NCBI GenBank assembly: GCA_001464255.1
Contig: LNFD01000291.1
Span: forward strand, 1-14,653
Length of the DNA stretch: 14,653 bases
Direction of reading: 5' to 3'
DNA from: Actinomycetales bacterium Ga0077552
Lineage (GTDB): Bacteria; Actinomycetota; Actinomycetes; Actinomycetales; Microbacteriaceae
In this document: piece after piece, positions 1 to 8,735 of the stretch
How the letters are laid out: each line of letters starts with the position of its first letter
How positions within the stretch are numbered: position 1 is the stretch's first letter
Made by a program: the position numbers and the translations under genes
The notes under the pieces: generated by a model
Seen by the model: the letters and a program-made list of their open reading frames with translations, nothing else
Database searches by the model: none
What the model was told of the DNA's origin: nothing

Positions 1-200
1 TCGGCGGCATCGGCCTGGTCTCGACCTTCGTGGCGCTGCTGCTCGCGAGCCTCTTCCCCGGCGGCATCACGCTGAGCGGCATCGACACCTGGGTGCTCGC
101 GAGCCTCATCGTCTGGCTGATCACGGCGCTCGGCGGATGGCTGCTGCCCCTGCTGTTCCTGCGCGGGAAGCTCGCCGACCCGCGGCCCGCCGCGAAGTAG
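1..200 (+). CDS. C-terminal part of an integral membrane protein (partial)
   Basis: The reading frame is open from the left edge (codons start at base 3) to a TAG at 198-200, giving about 65 residues. The visible part has a hydrophobic stretch at the edge (VSTFVALLLASLF), a short polar turn with a GID motif, and a second strongly hydrophobic segment (WVLASLIVWLITALGGWLL). It ends in a short basic tail (RGKLADPRPAAK). This pattern, two membrane helices then a cytoplasmic tail, resembles small holin-like or DUF-type membrane proteins of actinobacteria, but I do not recognise the family with certainty. The start and N-terminus lie outside the window, so function and length cannot be judged. It lies on the same strand as the PadR gene but is separated from it by 128 bases. 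Confidence 0.6.
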   Translation, partial: GGIGLVSTFVALLLASLFPGGITLSGIDTWVLASLIVWLITALGGWLLPLLFLRGKLADPRPAAK

Positions 201-328
201 ACCGGCACAGCGGGCGGTCAGCGCGCACCGATGCGGCCGTCGGCGCGCATCCAGGTGGCGTGCGTACTGTGAGAGCGCGTGAGGGACGCCGTTCGACGCT
301 CCCCCGCCATCGCGTGAAGGGAACCGCA

Positions 329-913
329 ATGCGCAGCTCATCCTCCTCCTCCGGCTTCGACCTCCGCGAGGCCGTCGAGAACCTCCGCGACGCGTTCACG
401 CCCCGAGGCGGGTCGCGCGGCGCGAGCGCGCACGGCGACCTGCGCACGGCCATCCTGACCGCCCTCGCGCACGAGGCGAAGAACGGCCACCAGATCATGC
501 AGGCCATCGGGGCCGCGAGCGGCGGCGCCTGGATGCCCACCGCGAGCCAGGTGTACCCGACGCTGCAGCAGCTCGCCGACGAGGGCCTGCTCAGCACGCA
601 GCACGACGGCGAGCGCACCGTCTACGCGCTCACCGACGCGGGCCGCGAGGCCGCGGCCGCGGCGAGCGCCGAGTCGAGCGCGCACGACACCACGCGCGAC
701 GCGTGGGGCATGGGCGACTGGAGCGACCGCATGAGCGGGCGCTGGAACGACCACTGGAACGAGCGCACCGCGGCGGTTCCGCGCGCGGGCGCCAAGCTCG
801 CCCAGGCGGCCGCACAGGTGGCGCAGACCGGCACGCGCGAGCAGCAGGAGCGCGCCGCCGCCCTGCTCGACCAGACGCGCAAGGCGCTGTACGCCATCCT
901 CGCCGAAGACTAG
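329..913 (+). CDS. PadR-family transcriptional regulator
   Basis: This 194-residue protein is a likely DNA-binding repressor. Residues about 35-110 form the PadR winged helix: a helix containing GHQIMQAIG, the recognition region QVYPTLQQLADEGLL (74-88), a wing with GERTVYALT, and TDAGREA. The C-terminal part is helical, as expected for dimerisation, with an unusual tryptophan cluster around residues 126-145. The ATG at 329 is chosen because GAAGGGA (316-322) lies at proper Shine-Dalgarno distance and the upstream part of the open frame is arginine-rich and not protein-like. The gene ends three bases before the AarF/ABC1 gene, so the two are probably cotranscribed. PadR proteins often respond to small molecules and control a neighbouring membrane gene; that this one controls its own operon is inference. 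A possible -10 box (TACTGT, 265-270) is weak. Confidence 0.9.
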   Translation: MRSSSSSSGFDLREAVENLRDAFTPRGGSRGASAHGDLRTAILTALAHEAKNGHQIMQAIGAASGGAWMPTASQVYPTLQQLADEGLLSTQHDGERTVYALTDAGREAAAAASAESSAHDTTRDAWGMGDWSDRMSGRWNDHWNERTAAVPRAGAKLAQAAAQVAQTGTREQQERAAALLDQTRKALYAILAED

Positions 914-916
914 ATC

Positions 917-2608
<1,692 letters not shown>

Positions 2609-2705
2609 CCCGCGCACACGCCATCGTCGGCGCGAACGTGCAGCGCGTCACATCACGAGCGCGAGATTGCGACCTGAGGATGAGTTAGCTACGACCGCTC
2701 GCTGC

Positions 2706-2711
2706 TAGCGT
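2706..2711 (+). promoter_or_regulatory. Possible -10 element of the ABC-transporter operon
   Basis: The gap 2609-2749 between the AarF-type gene and the adaptor gene holds no gene and no clear terminator. TAGCGT (2706-2711) fits the actinobacterial TAnnnT -10 pattern and would give a leader of roughly 30 bases before GTG 2750. TTAGCT (2685-2690) upstream is a poor -35 with a short spacer. The lower GC of 2660-2720 relative to its surroundings also suggests a promoter. The call rests on pattern only. Confidence 0.3.
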
Positions 2712-2749
2712 CAAGAGCGTTCCGTGCATCACGACATCTCGGGGGTACT

Positions 2750-3676
2750 GTGCACATCTGGAGACGATGGGTCTTTCCCATCCTCAGCATTCTCATCGCG
2801 GCGACGATCGCCGTCTCGGTCGCGAAGCTCGCGTTCTTTCCTGACGAACAGTCGTCGGCCGAGCAGCCGTTCGCCCAGATCAGCGACCCGCTCGTGCCGG
2901 TCGAGCGCGGAAGCCTGGTCAACGAGCTCGCCCTCACGGGGTCGATCGCGCGCGATGAGACCTACGCGCTCAAGTCTGAAGTTGCGGGCACCGTCGTTAC
3001 TACGCACGTCGGCAATGGCACGAGCGTGACTGCGGGGCAGGCACTGTTCACCATCAGACTCGACACGAATCGACGGCTCGTCGACATTGTGGCTCCCGAA
3101 GCCGGCACAGTGAGCGAGCTGGCCCTGGTCACAGGGCAGTCGACCTCTGTCGGTGTCGAGATCGCGTCGCTCTCGCCGCAGCGATTCCATGTGTTGAGCA
3201 CCGTCGAACCGGTGCAGCTGTACCGGCTGATCGATGCGCCCACCGAGGCAACCGTCACCATCACGGGCGGCCCCGCGCCGTTCGCGTGCAGCGGGCTCGC
3301 GACCCAGGTCGCGCAAGACGGCACGACGAGCGTGCGGTGCGCCGTTCCCGCAGAGCAGGTCGTGTTTCCCGGCCTGCCCGTGCAGCTCGTGGTCGACGTC
3401 GGCGCTGTCGCGGATGCGCTGCTGATCCCGACGACGGCCGTCAAGGGCGGATCAGGAAGCGGGCTGGTCTGGCTCGACGCAGGCGATGGGAGCGATCCGG
3501 AGGAGCGGGAGGTGACGCTCGGCATCAGCGACGGCACCATGGTCGAGGTGCTCGACGGGCTGAACGAGGGCGACATGATTCGCCAGTTCGTCCCCGGGTT
3601 GGCCGCACCCGTCGAAGAGATCTGCTACGAGATCGCACCGGGCGAGGAGTACTGCGAGACGGGCGTCACCTGGTGA
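2750..3676 (+). CDS. MacA/HlyD-like membrane-anchored adaptor of an ABC exporter
   Basis: This 308-residue protein is the extracytoplasmic adaptor of the exporter encoded downstream. Residues about 8-29 are a single N-terminal membrane anchor (FPILSILIAATIAVSVAKLAFF). The outside part has two half-lipoyl segments: about 72-102, with SEVAGTVVTTHVGNG and VTAGQALF, and about 112-141, with APEAGTVSELALVTGQ. A beta-barrel region follows with FPGLPVQLVVDVG, then a membrane-proximal region and a two-cysteine tail (ICYEIAPGEEYCE). The linker between the lipoyl halves is only about ten residues, so the long coiled-coil hairpin of Gram-negative MacA is absent, as expected for a cell without a TolC channel. 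The start is GTG 2750 with a GGGGGT ribosome site just before it. The TGA overlaps the ATPase start (GTGA), indicating translational coupling. The transported substrate is unknown. Confidence 0.85.
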   Translation: MHIWRRWVFPILSILIAATIAVSVAKLAFFPDEQSSAEQPFAQISDPLVPVERGSLVNELALTGSIARDETYALKSEVAGTVVTTHVGNGTSVTAGQALFTIRLDTNRRLVDIVAPEAGTVSELALVTGQSTSVGVEIASLSPQRFHVLSTVEPVQLYRLIDAPTEATVTITGGPAPFACSGLATQVAQDGTTSVRCAVPAEQVVFPGLPVQLVVDVGAVADALLIPTTAVKGGSGSGLVWLDAGDGSDPEEREVTLGISDGTMVEVLDGLNEGDMIRQFVPGLAAPVEEICYEIAPGEEYCETGVTW

Positions 3677-4428
3677 CCCTCGTCTCACTGCGAGGCGTCG
3701 CGAAGCAGGTGCTCTTGCCCGACGACTCACGACTCGACATCCTTCATGCGGTCGATCTCGACGTCGACGCGGGAGACCATGTGTCGATCGTCGGTCGGAG
3801 CGGCTCAGGCAAGACGACGTTGCTCAACATTCTCGGTCTGCTCGATTCCCCGAGTGCCGGCGAGGTTCAGTTCGGCGACGAGTCGACGCTCACCATGCGG
3901 GCGGGTCGGCTCGACCGGATGCGCGGCGCGAACGTCGGATTCGTCTTCCAGCAGTTCAATCTGCTCGCTGGTCGAACCGCCCTCGAGAACGTCGCCATGC
4001 CGCTGAGCTACGCATCCGGAGCTTTGTTCTGGAAGCGGGATGCCCTCGCCGCCGCCATGCTCGACCGGGTCGGGCTTAGCCATCGGTTGTCGTCGCTCCC
4101 CGATCGATTGTCGGGCGGCGAACAGCAGCGAGTGGCCATCGCCCGCGCTCTCGTGCGCAGCCCGCGCCTGATCCTCGCCGACGAACCGACCGGGGCGCTC
4201 GATGTCGAGACGGGTGCGAGCGTCATGTCGTTGCTCGACGAGGTCGCCTCAGAGTCCGGCGCCGCGCTCGTCACCATCACGCACGATCTGCACGTGGCCG
4301 CCCGTGCCCGCCGCCACTACCGGCTCGATGCCGGCGTATTGCAACCGGTCGACCTCGACCACGCTTTCGCCGCGAGCGCCCACGCCGAACGCTCCGTTGT
4401 GGTTGCCGAACCGGGAGCACCGCGATGA
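3673..4428 (+). CDS. MacB/LolD-type ABC transporter ATP-binding protein
   Basis: This 251-residue ATPase powers the exporter formed with the adjacent permease. It shows all nucleotide-binding motifs: Walker A GRSGSGKT (41-48), Q-loop FQQFNLL, signature LSGGEQQ (146-152), Walker B LILADEP (166-172) and the switch histidine H204 in ITHD. The FVFQQFNLL and LADEPTGALD wording is typical of the MacB/LolD/FtsE-type importer-like ATPases that pair with FtsX/MacB permeases rather than of drug half-transporters. The start at GTG 3673 overlaps the adaptor stop, and the stop overlaps the permease ATG (ATGA, 4425-4428), so the three genes are translationally coupled. A tail of about 35 residues beyond the H-loop carries no further recognisable domain. 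Confidence 0.95.
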   Translation: MTLVSLRGVAKQVLLPDDSRLDILHAVDLDVDAGDHVSIVGRSGSGKTTLLNILGLLDSPSAGEVQFGDESTLTMRAGRLDRMRGANVGFVFQQFNLLAGRTALENVAMPLSYASGALFWKRDALAAAMLDRVGLSHRLSSLPDRLSGGEQQRVAIARALVRSPRLILADEPTGALDVETGASVMSLLDEVASESGAALVTITHDLHVAARARRHYRLDAGVLQPVDLDHAFAASAHAERSVVVAEPGAPR

Positions 4429-5660
4429 CCGCGCGGCTGAGCCTCGCTCCGGCCGCAGGCGCTCTCGCTGACGCCTGGTCCGAGCTGCGCGTCCACAAGT
4501 TGCGCGTGCTTCTGAGCCTCATCGGCATCGCCGTCGCGGTCGGTGCACTCACCGCCGTCGTCGCGCTCGGCGAGCTGCAGCGCCAGGTGATGGCAGAGCA
4601 GTCGGATCGATACGGGGGGCGAATCGCGACGATCATGGTCGGGGCGAGCCGCGACGACGGCGCGCCCATGGACTGGGATGCGATGGATGCCCGATTCGAG
4701 CGCGTTGCGGAACGATACGCGTTCAGCCGCACCTCGCGCATCGTCGATGGCGCGGTCACCGTGCCCGTGCAGCTCCCCGAGGGGGTCACCCAGCTGCCGT
4801 CGAGACTCGTCGACCCTGACTACGCGGCCATGCATCGGCTCACCCTGCTCGAAGGTCGATGGTTCGTCGAGGGCGACACCGAGTTGCTCGCGCCGCCGGT
4901 GGTCATCAGCGAAGCGCTATGGGACATGATCGGGCGGGTACCGGTGGCGCAGCATCCCACCATCACTATGACGGGCGATCTCGCTGGCACCTACCAAGTG
5001 GTCGGCGTGACGCCTCGCGATGGCCCGTGGGATACGACTCCGCGCGTCGACCTGCTGTACGACACGTACCGCGAACGGCTCGGTGCCATGCCGAGCGACG
5101 TTGCCGTCATGCGCGAGATCTGGGTTCCGCCGACGATCGTCGATGAGCTCGGCCCCGTTCTCGCCATGGACATGCGCGCCGGGGCGGAACCGGGCCTCAC
5201 GATCTCCGTCAACCGCACGGACTGGGGGGCGCAAGCGGGATTCGCCGACTCAGCCCTGATCTTCCAGCTGGTCACCGGGGCGATCGCGGGCATCGTGCTG
5301 CTACTCGGAGCACTGAGCCTCATCAACATTCAGCTCGTCGCGATGCGGCAACGGATCCGCGAGATCGGCGTGCGACGCAGCTTCGGAGCCACATCGGGGC
5401 GCATCTTCACCTCCGTCTTTCTCGAGAGCGTGGTGGCGACGACCGTCGCCGGCGCCGTCGGCATCGTGCTCGTCGTCCTGGTGATGCGTAGTGACTGGGT
5501 GATCGAGCTGATGTTCCCGGGCATTCAAGACGTTCCGCCCTTCCCCTTCTCCGCCGCGATCACGGGGCTCGTCGCCTCCGTCATCGTCGGCGCGATCGCC
5601 GGGCTCATCCCCGCGCTCGTCGCACTGCGGGTGAAGGTCATCGACGCCATCCGGTTCTGA
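4425..5660 (+). CDS. MacB/FtsX-type ABC transporter permease
   Basis: This 411-residue membrane subunit has the MacB/FtsX layout. One N-terminal membrane helix (about 27-50, LLSLIGIAVAVGALTAVVAL) is followed by a large extracytoplasmic domain (about 52-275) and three C-terminal helices (about 277-303, 331-352 and 376-400). The segment RQRIREIGVRRSFGATSGRI after helix 2 is the classic cytoplasmic coupling region of FtsX-domain permeases. Its ATG overlaps the ATPase stop by four bases. Together the three genes make a complete mechanotransmission-type exporter: the adaptor and the periplasmic-core-like domain act outside the membrane while the ATPase drives them from the cytoplasm. Substrate candidates in such Gram-positive systems include peptides and antibiotics, but nothing here identifies one. 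No two-component system lies next to it. Confidence 0.93.
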   Translation: MTARLSLAPAAGALADAWSELRVHKLRVLLSLIGIAVAVGALTAVVALGELQRQVMAEQSDRYGGRIATIMVGASRDDGAPMDWDAMDARFERVAERYAFSRTSRIVDGAVTVPVQLPEGVTQLPSRLVDPDYAAMHRLTLLEGRWFVEGDTELLAPPVVISEALWDMIGRVPVAQHPTITMTGDLAGTYQVVGVTPRDGPWDTTPRVDLLYDTYRERLGAMPSDVAVMREIWVPPTIVDELGPVLAMDMRAGAEPGLTISVNRTDWGAQAGFADSALIFQLVTGAIAGIVLLLGALSLINIQLVAMRQRIREIGVRRSFGATSGRIFTSVFLESVVATTVAGAVGIVLVVLVMRSDWVIELMFPGIQDVPPFPFSAAITGLVASVIVGAIAGLIPALVALRVKVIDAIRF

Positions 5661-5671
5661 TGTGGTCACCG

Positions 5672-5705
5672 CTGACGGTGATGGATGCTCGCTAGGGTTG
5701 CGCGC
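5672..5705 (+). promoter_or_regulatory. Likely near-leaderless promoter of the DUF2207 gene
   Basis: TAGGGT (5693-5698) fits the TAnnnT -10 pattern and ends seven bases before ATG 5706, so transcription could begin at or next to the start codon. CTGACG (5672-5677) is a possible -35 with a short 15-base spacer. There is no Shine-Dalgarno sequence before ATG 5706. The arrangement decides the start in favour of 5706 rather than ATG 5685, because 5685 would lie upstream of the -10 box. Confidence 0.5.
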
Positions 5706-6986
5706 ATGCGCACTCCCACTCGGCTCGCCCTCGCCGTCACGCTCGCGGCCGGCTTCGCCCTCGCACTCGCTCCGAGCGCGGCCCTGGCCGACACGAGCGA
5801 CTTCACGTTCGACTCGTTCGACGCCGACTACACCCTCAGTCGAGAGGCCGACGGCACGGCGACCCTGCAGGTCGTCGAGACGATCGTCGCGCGGTTTCCC
5901 GACTTCGATCAGAACCGCGGCATCATCCGGGCGATCCCCGACGACTACGACGGCGTGCCGCTCAACACGCAGGTCATCAGTGTCGTCGACGAGAACGGCG
6001 ACCCGGTGCCCTACGAGTCGGCGTACTCCGACGGTTTCGTCGAGCTCGCCCTCGGCAGCGACGACTTCGTGCGCGGCGTGCAGACCTACGTCATCACCTA
6101 CGCGCAGCAGAACGTCGTGCGCTCGTTCGACGACACCGCCTCAGACGAGTTCTACTGGGACGTCAACGGCACCGGCTGGGGCCAGCCCTTCGGCCGCGTG
6201 AGCGCGACGGTCACGCTCGCCCCCGACGTGGCCGCGGCGCTCACGGGAAACGTAGCCTGCTACGTCGGCGCCTTCGGCGAGAACGAATTCTGCACGATCG
6301 AGGATGCGGGCGGCATCTTCACCGCGGCCGCCACCGACCTCGCTCCCGCCGAGACGCTCACCGTGGCCATCGGCTTCGCACCCGGCACATTCCTCACCCC
6401 CGAGCCCACTCCCCCGCCCGAGCCGCAGGAGGTGCCGTTGTGGATGCACGCGCTCTCGGGCGGCGTCGGCCTCGCGAGCCTCAGCGCGCTCGCCGCGGCA
6501 ATCGTGTCGCGGGTGCGCGCGGGCACGAGCGCGAAGAGCCGTGGCGCGATCGTCGCGCAGTACTCCGAGCCCGAGGGCATCGACATCGTGCAGTCGGCGC
6601 ATCTCGTCGGCCGACCGGCGAGCGGCATTCCGGCCGCTGTCGTGCGCCTGGCCGTGCGCAAGAATCTGCGCATCCTGGCCTATGCGGTCGATGAGGGCGG
6701 GGCGCCCTACACGCTCCAGTACCTCGGTGACGATCGGGCCGACGCGCTCGACCTCGCCCTGCTCGACGCGCTCTTCGGCACCGATCGGGTCGCCGGGGCG
6801 CTGACCCCCTACGGCGAGTACGACTCGGCACTCGCGGTGTCGCTTGACGCGCTGTCGACGAGCGCGGCATCGTCGCTCGGCGCAAGCCCCCCGGTCGCGG
6901 GTTCGGCTGGCTCATGCTCGCCGCGCAGTGGCTGCTGCAGGCTCTCGCGTTCGGCGCGATCGTCGTGTCGACGGGGCTGTTCCTGA
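5706..6986 (+). CDS. DUF2207 membrane protein, N-terminal part (frame broken near 6890)
   Basis: This is the first part of a DUF2207-domain protein, a family of exported or membrane proteins of unknown function. From ATG 5706 there is a signal peptide (residues about 1-29, with LALAVTLAAGFALALAPSA and cleavage near ALA-DTS). An extracellular DUF2207 domain follows, with a Y-T-L-S-R-E-A-D-G-T entry and an RGIIRAIPDDYDG motif, then a proline linker, a membrane helix and a cytoplasmic domain. True family sequence runs to about base 6890 (SAASSLGAS). The remaining 30 or so residues to the TGA at 6984-6986 are Ser/Cys/Arg-rich and unlike any membrane protein. The rest of the family sequence continues in the -1 frame from 6893. 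A single extra C in the six-C run at 6887-6892, or a -1 ribosomal slip there, would restore a protein of about 602 residues. Confidence 0.88.
   Translation: MRTPTRLALAVTLAAGFALALAPSAALADTSDFTFDSFDADYTLSREADGTATLQVVETIVARFPDFDQNRGIIRAIPDDYDGVPLNTQVISVVDENGDPVPYESAYSDGFVELALGSDDFVRGVQTYVITYAQQNVVRSFDDTASDEFYWDVNGTGWGQPFGRVSATVTLAPDVAAALTGNVACYVGAFGENEFCTIEDAGGIFTAAATDLAPAETLTVAIGFAPGTFLTPEPTPPPEPQEVPLWMHALSGGVGLASLSALAAAIVSRVRAGTSAKSRGAIVAQYSEPEGIDIVQSAHLVGRPASGIPAAVVRLAVRKNLRILAYAVDEGGAPYTLQYLGDDRADALDLALLDALFGTDRVAGALTPYGEYDSALAVSLDALSTSAASSLGASPPVAGSAGSCSPRSGCCRLSRSARSSCRRGCS
6887..6893 (+). other. C CCC CCG slippery heptamer at the DUF2207 frame break
   Basis: The sequence in the incoming frame is AGC CCC CCG, so bases 6887-6893 read C CCC CCG, which matches the X XXY YYZ pattern of -1 frameshift sites. 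A -1 slip here leads straight into GGT CGC GGG TTC and on into the missing C-terminal membrane region. The two frames overlap only between 6848 and 6986, and this is the only homopolymer of six in that overlap. I see no strong Shine-Dalgarno-like stimulator upstream and no obvious stem just downstream, so a real indel or a base-calling error in the C run is at least as likely as programmed frameshifting. Confidence 0.6.
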
Positions 6987-7513
6987 ACGTCAGCCCGCTC
7001 GCCTTCGTGTCGCTGCTCGTCGCCTTCCTCGCCGGTTTCGCGGCCTTCGGCCTCGCCATCCGTCCCCTGCAGCTGACCGAGAAGGGTCGCGCGGCGAAAG
7101 ATCACCTCGAAGGCCTCAAGCTCTATCTCACCGTCGCCGAAGAGGAGCGCCTGCGCGTGTTGCAGAGCCCGCAGGGTGCCGAGCGCGTCGACGTGGGCGA
7201 CAACCTTCAGCTCGTGAAGCTCTACGAGAAGCTGCTGCCCTGGGCGGTCGTCTGGGGCGTCGAAGACCAGTGGATGCGCGAACTCGCCGTGCGCGTCGCC
7301 GCCACCGACACCACCCCCGACTGGTTCGTGGGGAGCAACGGGTTCGAGGTCGCGCTCTTCACCTCGGCCGTGCGGGGCATGACCGCGACGACGACTGCGC
7401 CGGTTTCGAGCTCGTCGTGGTCGGGCAGCGGCGGCGGCAGCTTCTCGGGCGGCTCGTTCGGCGGCGGGTTCTCCGGTGGCGGCGGCGGAGGCGGCGGAGG
7501 CGGCGGGCGCTAG
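6893..7513 (+). CDS. DUF2207 membrane protein, C-terminal part (-1 frame)
   Basis: This is the second part of the gene that starts at 5706. It opens with GRGFGWLM and has two membrane helices (WLLQALAFGAIVVSTGLFLN and PLAFVSLLVAFLAGFAAFGL). A cytoplasmic segment follows with LTEKGRAAKDHLEGLKLYL, EEERLRVLQSP, LVKLYEKLLPWAVVWGVEDQW and WFVGSN, all typical of DUF2207 C-terminal regions. The end is a low-complexity Ser/Gly tail with a run of glycines encoded by GGC/GGA repeats (about 7430-7507), also usual in this family. The first ATG in this frame (6914) lies inside the first membrane helix and has no ribosome site, so independent translation is unlikely. Its TAG stop (7511-7513) overlaps the stop of the convergent VanZ gene. 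Confidence 0.85.
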   Translation, partial: GRGFGWLMLAAQWLLQALAFGAIVVSTGLFLNVSPLAFVSLLVAFLAGFAAFGLAIRPLQLTEKGRAAKDHLEGLKLYLTVAEEERLRVLQSPQGAERVDVGDNLQLVKLYEKLLPWAVVWGVEDQWMRELAVRVAATDTTPDWFVGSNGFEVALFTSAVRGMTATTTAPVSSSSWSGSGGGSFSGGSFGGGFSGGGGGGGGGGGR

Positions 7514-8046
7514 CCCTGACGTGAGCGCCACCAGCGCATCGAGAGCAACGACGCGAGCGCGACGCCGAGCGCGTTGACGAGCACGTCGTCGATCGACGAC
7601 ACGCGCCCGAGCTGCAGCACGAACTGCAGGGTCTCGACAACGACCGCGAGCCCGGCGCCGACGAGCGCGACGACTGCCGGCACCCATCGGGGGCGCGCCA
7701 ACCGCAGCCGAATCGGCAGGAAGAACCCGACCGCGGCAAAGGCCAACAGGTTGCCGACCAGTTGCACGATCGTGTCGCCGCCGCGCAGCACGTCGAGCAG
7801 GTCGCGCAGCGGCATGAGCTGCAGCCCGCCGGCCCCACCCGTCGGGGTGAGGATCATCCACAGCCACGGGGCCGTGCCTACGAGCATCCCGATCTCGCTG
7901 ATGCTCGCCCGCAGCGCCCACGATCGCGACCAACCCGAGCGCACGCGGGCCCGCACGAGCAGGGCGACGGCGAGCGCGCCGAGCGGCACCCCCACGAGCA
8001 GCGTGATCAGGATGACCGGGCCGTAGCGTTCGGTGATCGACGTCAT
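7510..8046 (-). CDS. VanZ-family membrane protein
   Basis: This 178-residue protein has about four or five membrane helices. It carries the VanZ-like core: a helix with LVGNLLAFAAVGFFLP (about 96-111), another helix at about 121-136, then the conserved E138xxQ141 and R148..SSIDD (151-154)..N158..G161 pattern. VanZ itself gives low-level teicoplanin resistance in enterococci, but most chromosomal VanZ-like proteins have no known role, and none can be assigned here. A helix at about 10-30 and a short basic tail complete the protein. ATG 8046 is used; there is no clear Shine-Dalgarno sequence before it. The gene is convergent with DUF2207, sharing a four-base CTAG at their stops, and lies 25 bases after the DUF1801 gene on the same strand, so the two may be cotranscribed. 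Confidence 0.88.
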   Translation of the reverse strand: MTSITERYGPVILITLLVGVPLGALAVALLVRARVRSGWSRSWALRASISEIGMLVGTAPWLWMILTPTGGAGGLQLMPLRDLLDVLRGGDTIVQLVGNLLAFAAVGFFLPIRLRLARPRWVPAVVALVGAGLAVVVETLQFVLQLGRVSSIDDVLVNALGVALASLLSMRWWRSRQG

Positions 8047-8071
8047 GCGGGGCGAAGGTCGAGTCGCGCGG

Positions 8072-8485
8072 TCAGGCCGCGGGTGCCCGGTGGTCGATAG
8101 CGAGCCAGCTGGTGAGCACGCGGCGCAGCGCCGGTTCTTTCGCGCGAATGTCGTCAGCGTCGGCGAAGGCGATGAGCCCGCGGATGTCGGACGCCCACTC
8201 TACCAGCCCCTCGTCGTCGGCGAGCACCGGGGCGCCCTTCTTGTCCTCCGGTCGCGTGGCACCCATGTGCAGCACGAGCTTCACGAGGCCCTGCTTGTTG
8301 CGCATGTTCATCGTGATGCGGTCTTCGCCGTTGAGCACGTAGCTCGGGGCGTTCCACTTGACGTGCTCGGAGAGGTCGGCGCCGACCGAGCCGATGATGT
8401 CGCGCAGCAGCTGCACCTGCGCTCGAGTGGCATCGTCGAGGTCGCTCACGAGGTCGTCGATCGAGACCTGCTTCGCGGGTGCCAT
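8072..8485 (-). CDS. DUF1801 (YdhG/YjbR-like) domain protein
   Basis: This 137-residue cytosolic protein fits the DUF1801 family. It has an N-terminal helical region (IDDLVSDLDDATRAQVQLLRDII cut after D), the hallmark HVKWNAPSYVLNGEDRIT (41-58) and a strand region RNKQGLVKLVLHMGA. The C-terminus has DDEGLVEWASDIRGLIAF and ends near LAIDHRAPAA. The family adopts a frataxin-like YjbR/YdhG fold and its biochemical role is unknown. The ATG at 8485 is preferred over longer open-frame extensions because the extension is not protein-like and because a -10 box, TACACT, lies exactly six bases upstream, implying a leaderless transcript. It lies at the left border of the low-GC accessory segment. Confidence 0.88.
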   Translation of the reverse strand: MAPAKQVSIDDLVSDLDDATRAQVQLLRDIIGSVGADLSEHVKWNAPSYVLNGEDRITMNMRNKQGLVKLVLHMGATRPEDKKGAPVLADDEGLVEWASDIRGLIAFADADDIRAKEPALRRVLTSWLAIDHRAPAA

Positions 8486-8491
8486 GGAGCG

Positions 8492-8520
8492 AGTGTACGA
8501 GCGGTGGGGCGTTTGCGGAA
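8492..8520 (-). promoter_or_regulatory. Leaderless promoter of the DUF1801 gene
   Basis: On the minus strand, TACACT (8497-8492) is followed by exactly six bases and then ATG 8485. TTCCGC (8520-8515) lies 17 bases upstream of it and may act as a weak -35. There is no Shine-Dalgarno sequence, as expected if the message starts at the A of the ATG. The -35 region overlaps the CGTTTGCGGAAT repeat copy. Confidence 0.55.
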
Positions 8521-8521
8521 T
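8510..8521 (-). repeat. Inverted copy of the TTCCGCAAACG repeat
   Basis: The plus strand reads CGTTTGCGGAAT; its reverse complement, ATTCCGCAAACG, shares 11 bases (TTCCGCAAACG) with two direct copies at 9826-9838 and 9848-9860. It marks the left side of the segment carrying the broken hypothetical gene. The copy also overlaps the likely -35 region of the DUF1801 gene, so coincidence cannot be excluded. Confidence 0.5.
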
Positions 8522-8671
8522 GACAGACCGCCGCGCAGATGCAGGCGAGCGAGAGGCAATTCCGAGAATGAGCTCGGGCCCTATCCCACGCGATCCGCGA
8601 GAAAATCCCATCGAAGAGCTATCGGCATGCCGAAGTTGGAGCCTCGTCAGGTTCACGCGCAACTCGACGGA

Positions 8672-8687
8672 GTCAGCGAACGCTGAC
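8672..8687. repeat. Perfect dyad GTCAGCG-AA-CGCTGAC
   Basis: Seven-base arms are separated by only two bases, which is too tight for an RNA hairpin but suits a protein-binding operator. It lies about 50 bases before the probable start of the broken hypothetical gene, and a third half-site CGCTGAC follows at 8695-8701. No binding protein can be named. Confidence 0.35.
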
Positions 8688-8735
8688 CGCGCGTCGCTGA
8701 CGGGTGAGGAGGACCACGGCAGGCAGGGCGACGAG

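Larger units (their letters stand above)
8486..8735 (+). other. Stretch without a recognised gene
   Basis: Apart from the promoter of the DUF1801 gene and one copy of the TTCCGCAAACG repeat at its left end, I see no convincing gene here. An open frame from ATG 8520 runs into the broken gene downstream, but its translation (MTDRRADAGEREAIPRMSS...) is not family-like. The region contains the dyad GTCAGCGAACGCTGAC (8672-8687) and a further CGCTGAC at 8695-8701, possible remnants of an operator for the gene starting near 8736. Confidence 0.4.

Noticed and set aside
5685..5705. ATG 5685 as the start of the DUF2207 gene
   Set aside because: It would put the start upstream of the likely -10 box and add seven residues before a complete signal peptide.
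6809..7933. A 374-residue minus-strand open frame across the DUF2207 and VanZ genes
   Set aside because: It overlaps two recognisable genes, and its translation is arginine/alanine-rich without family resemblance.
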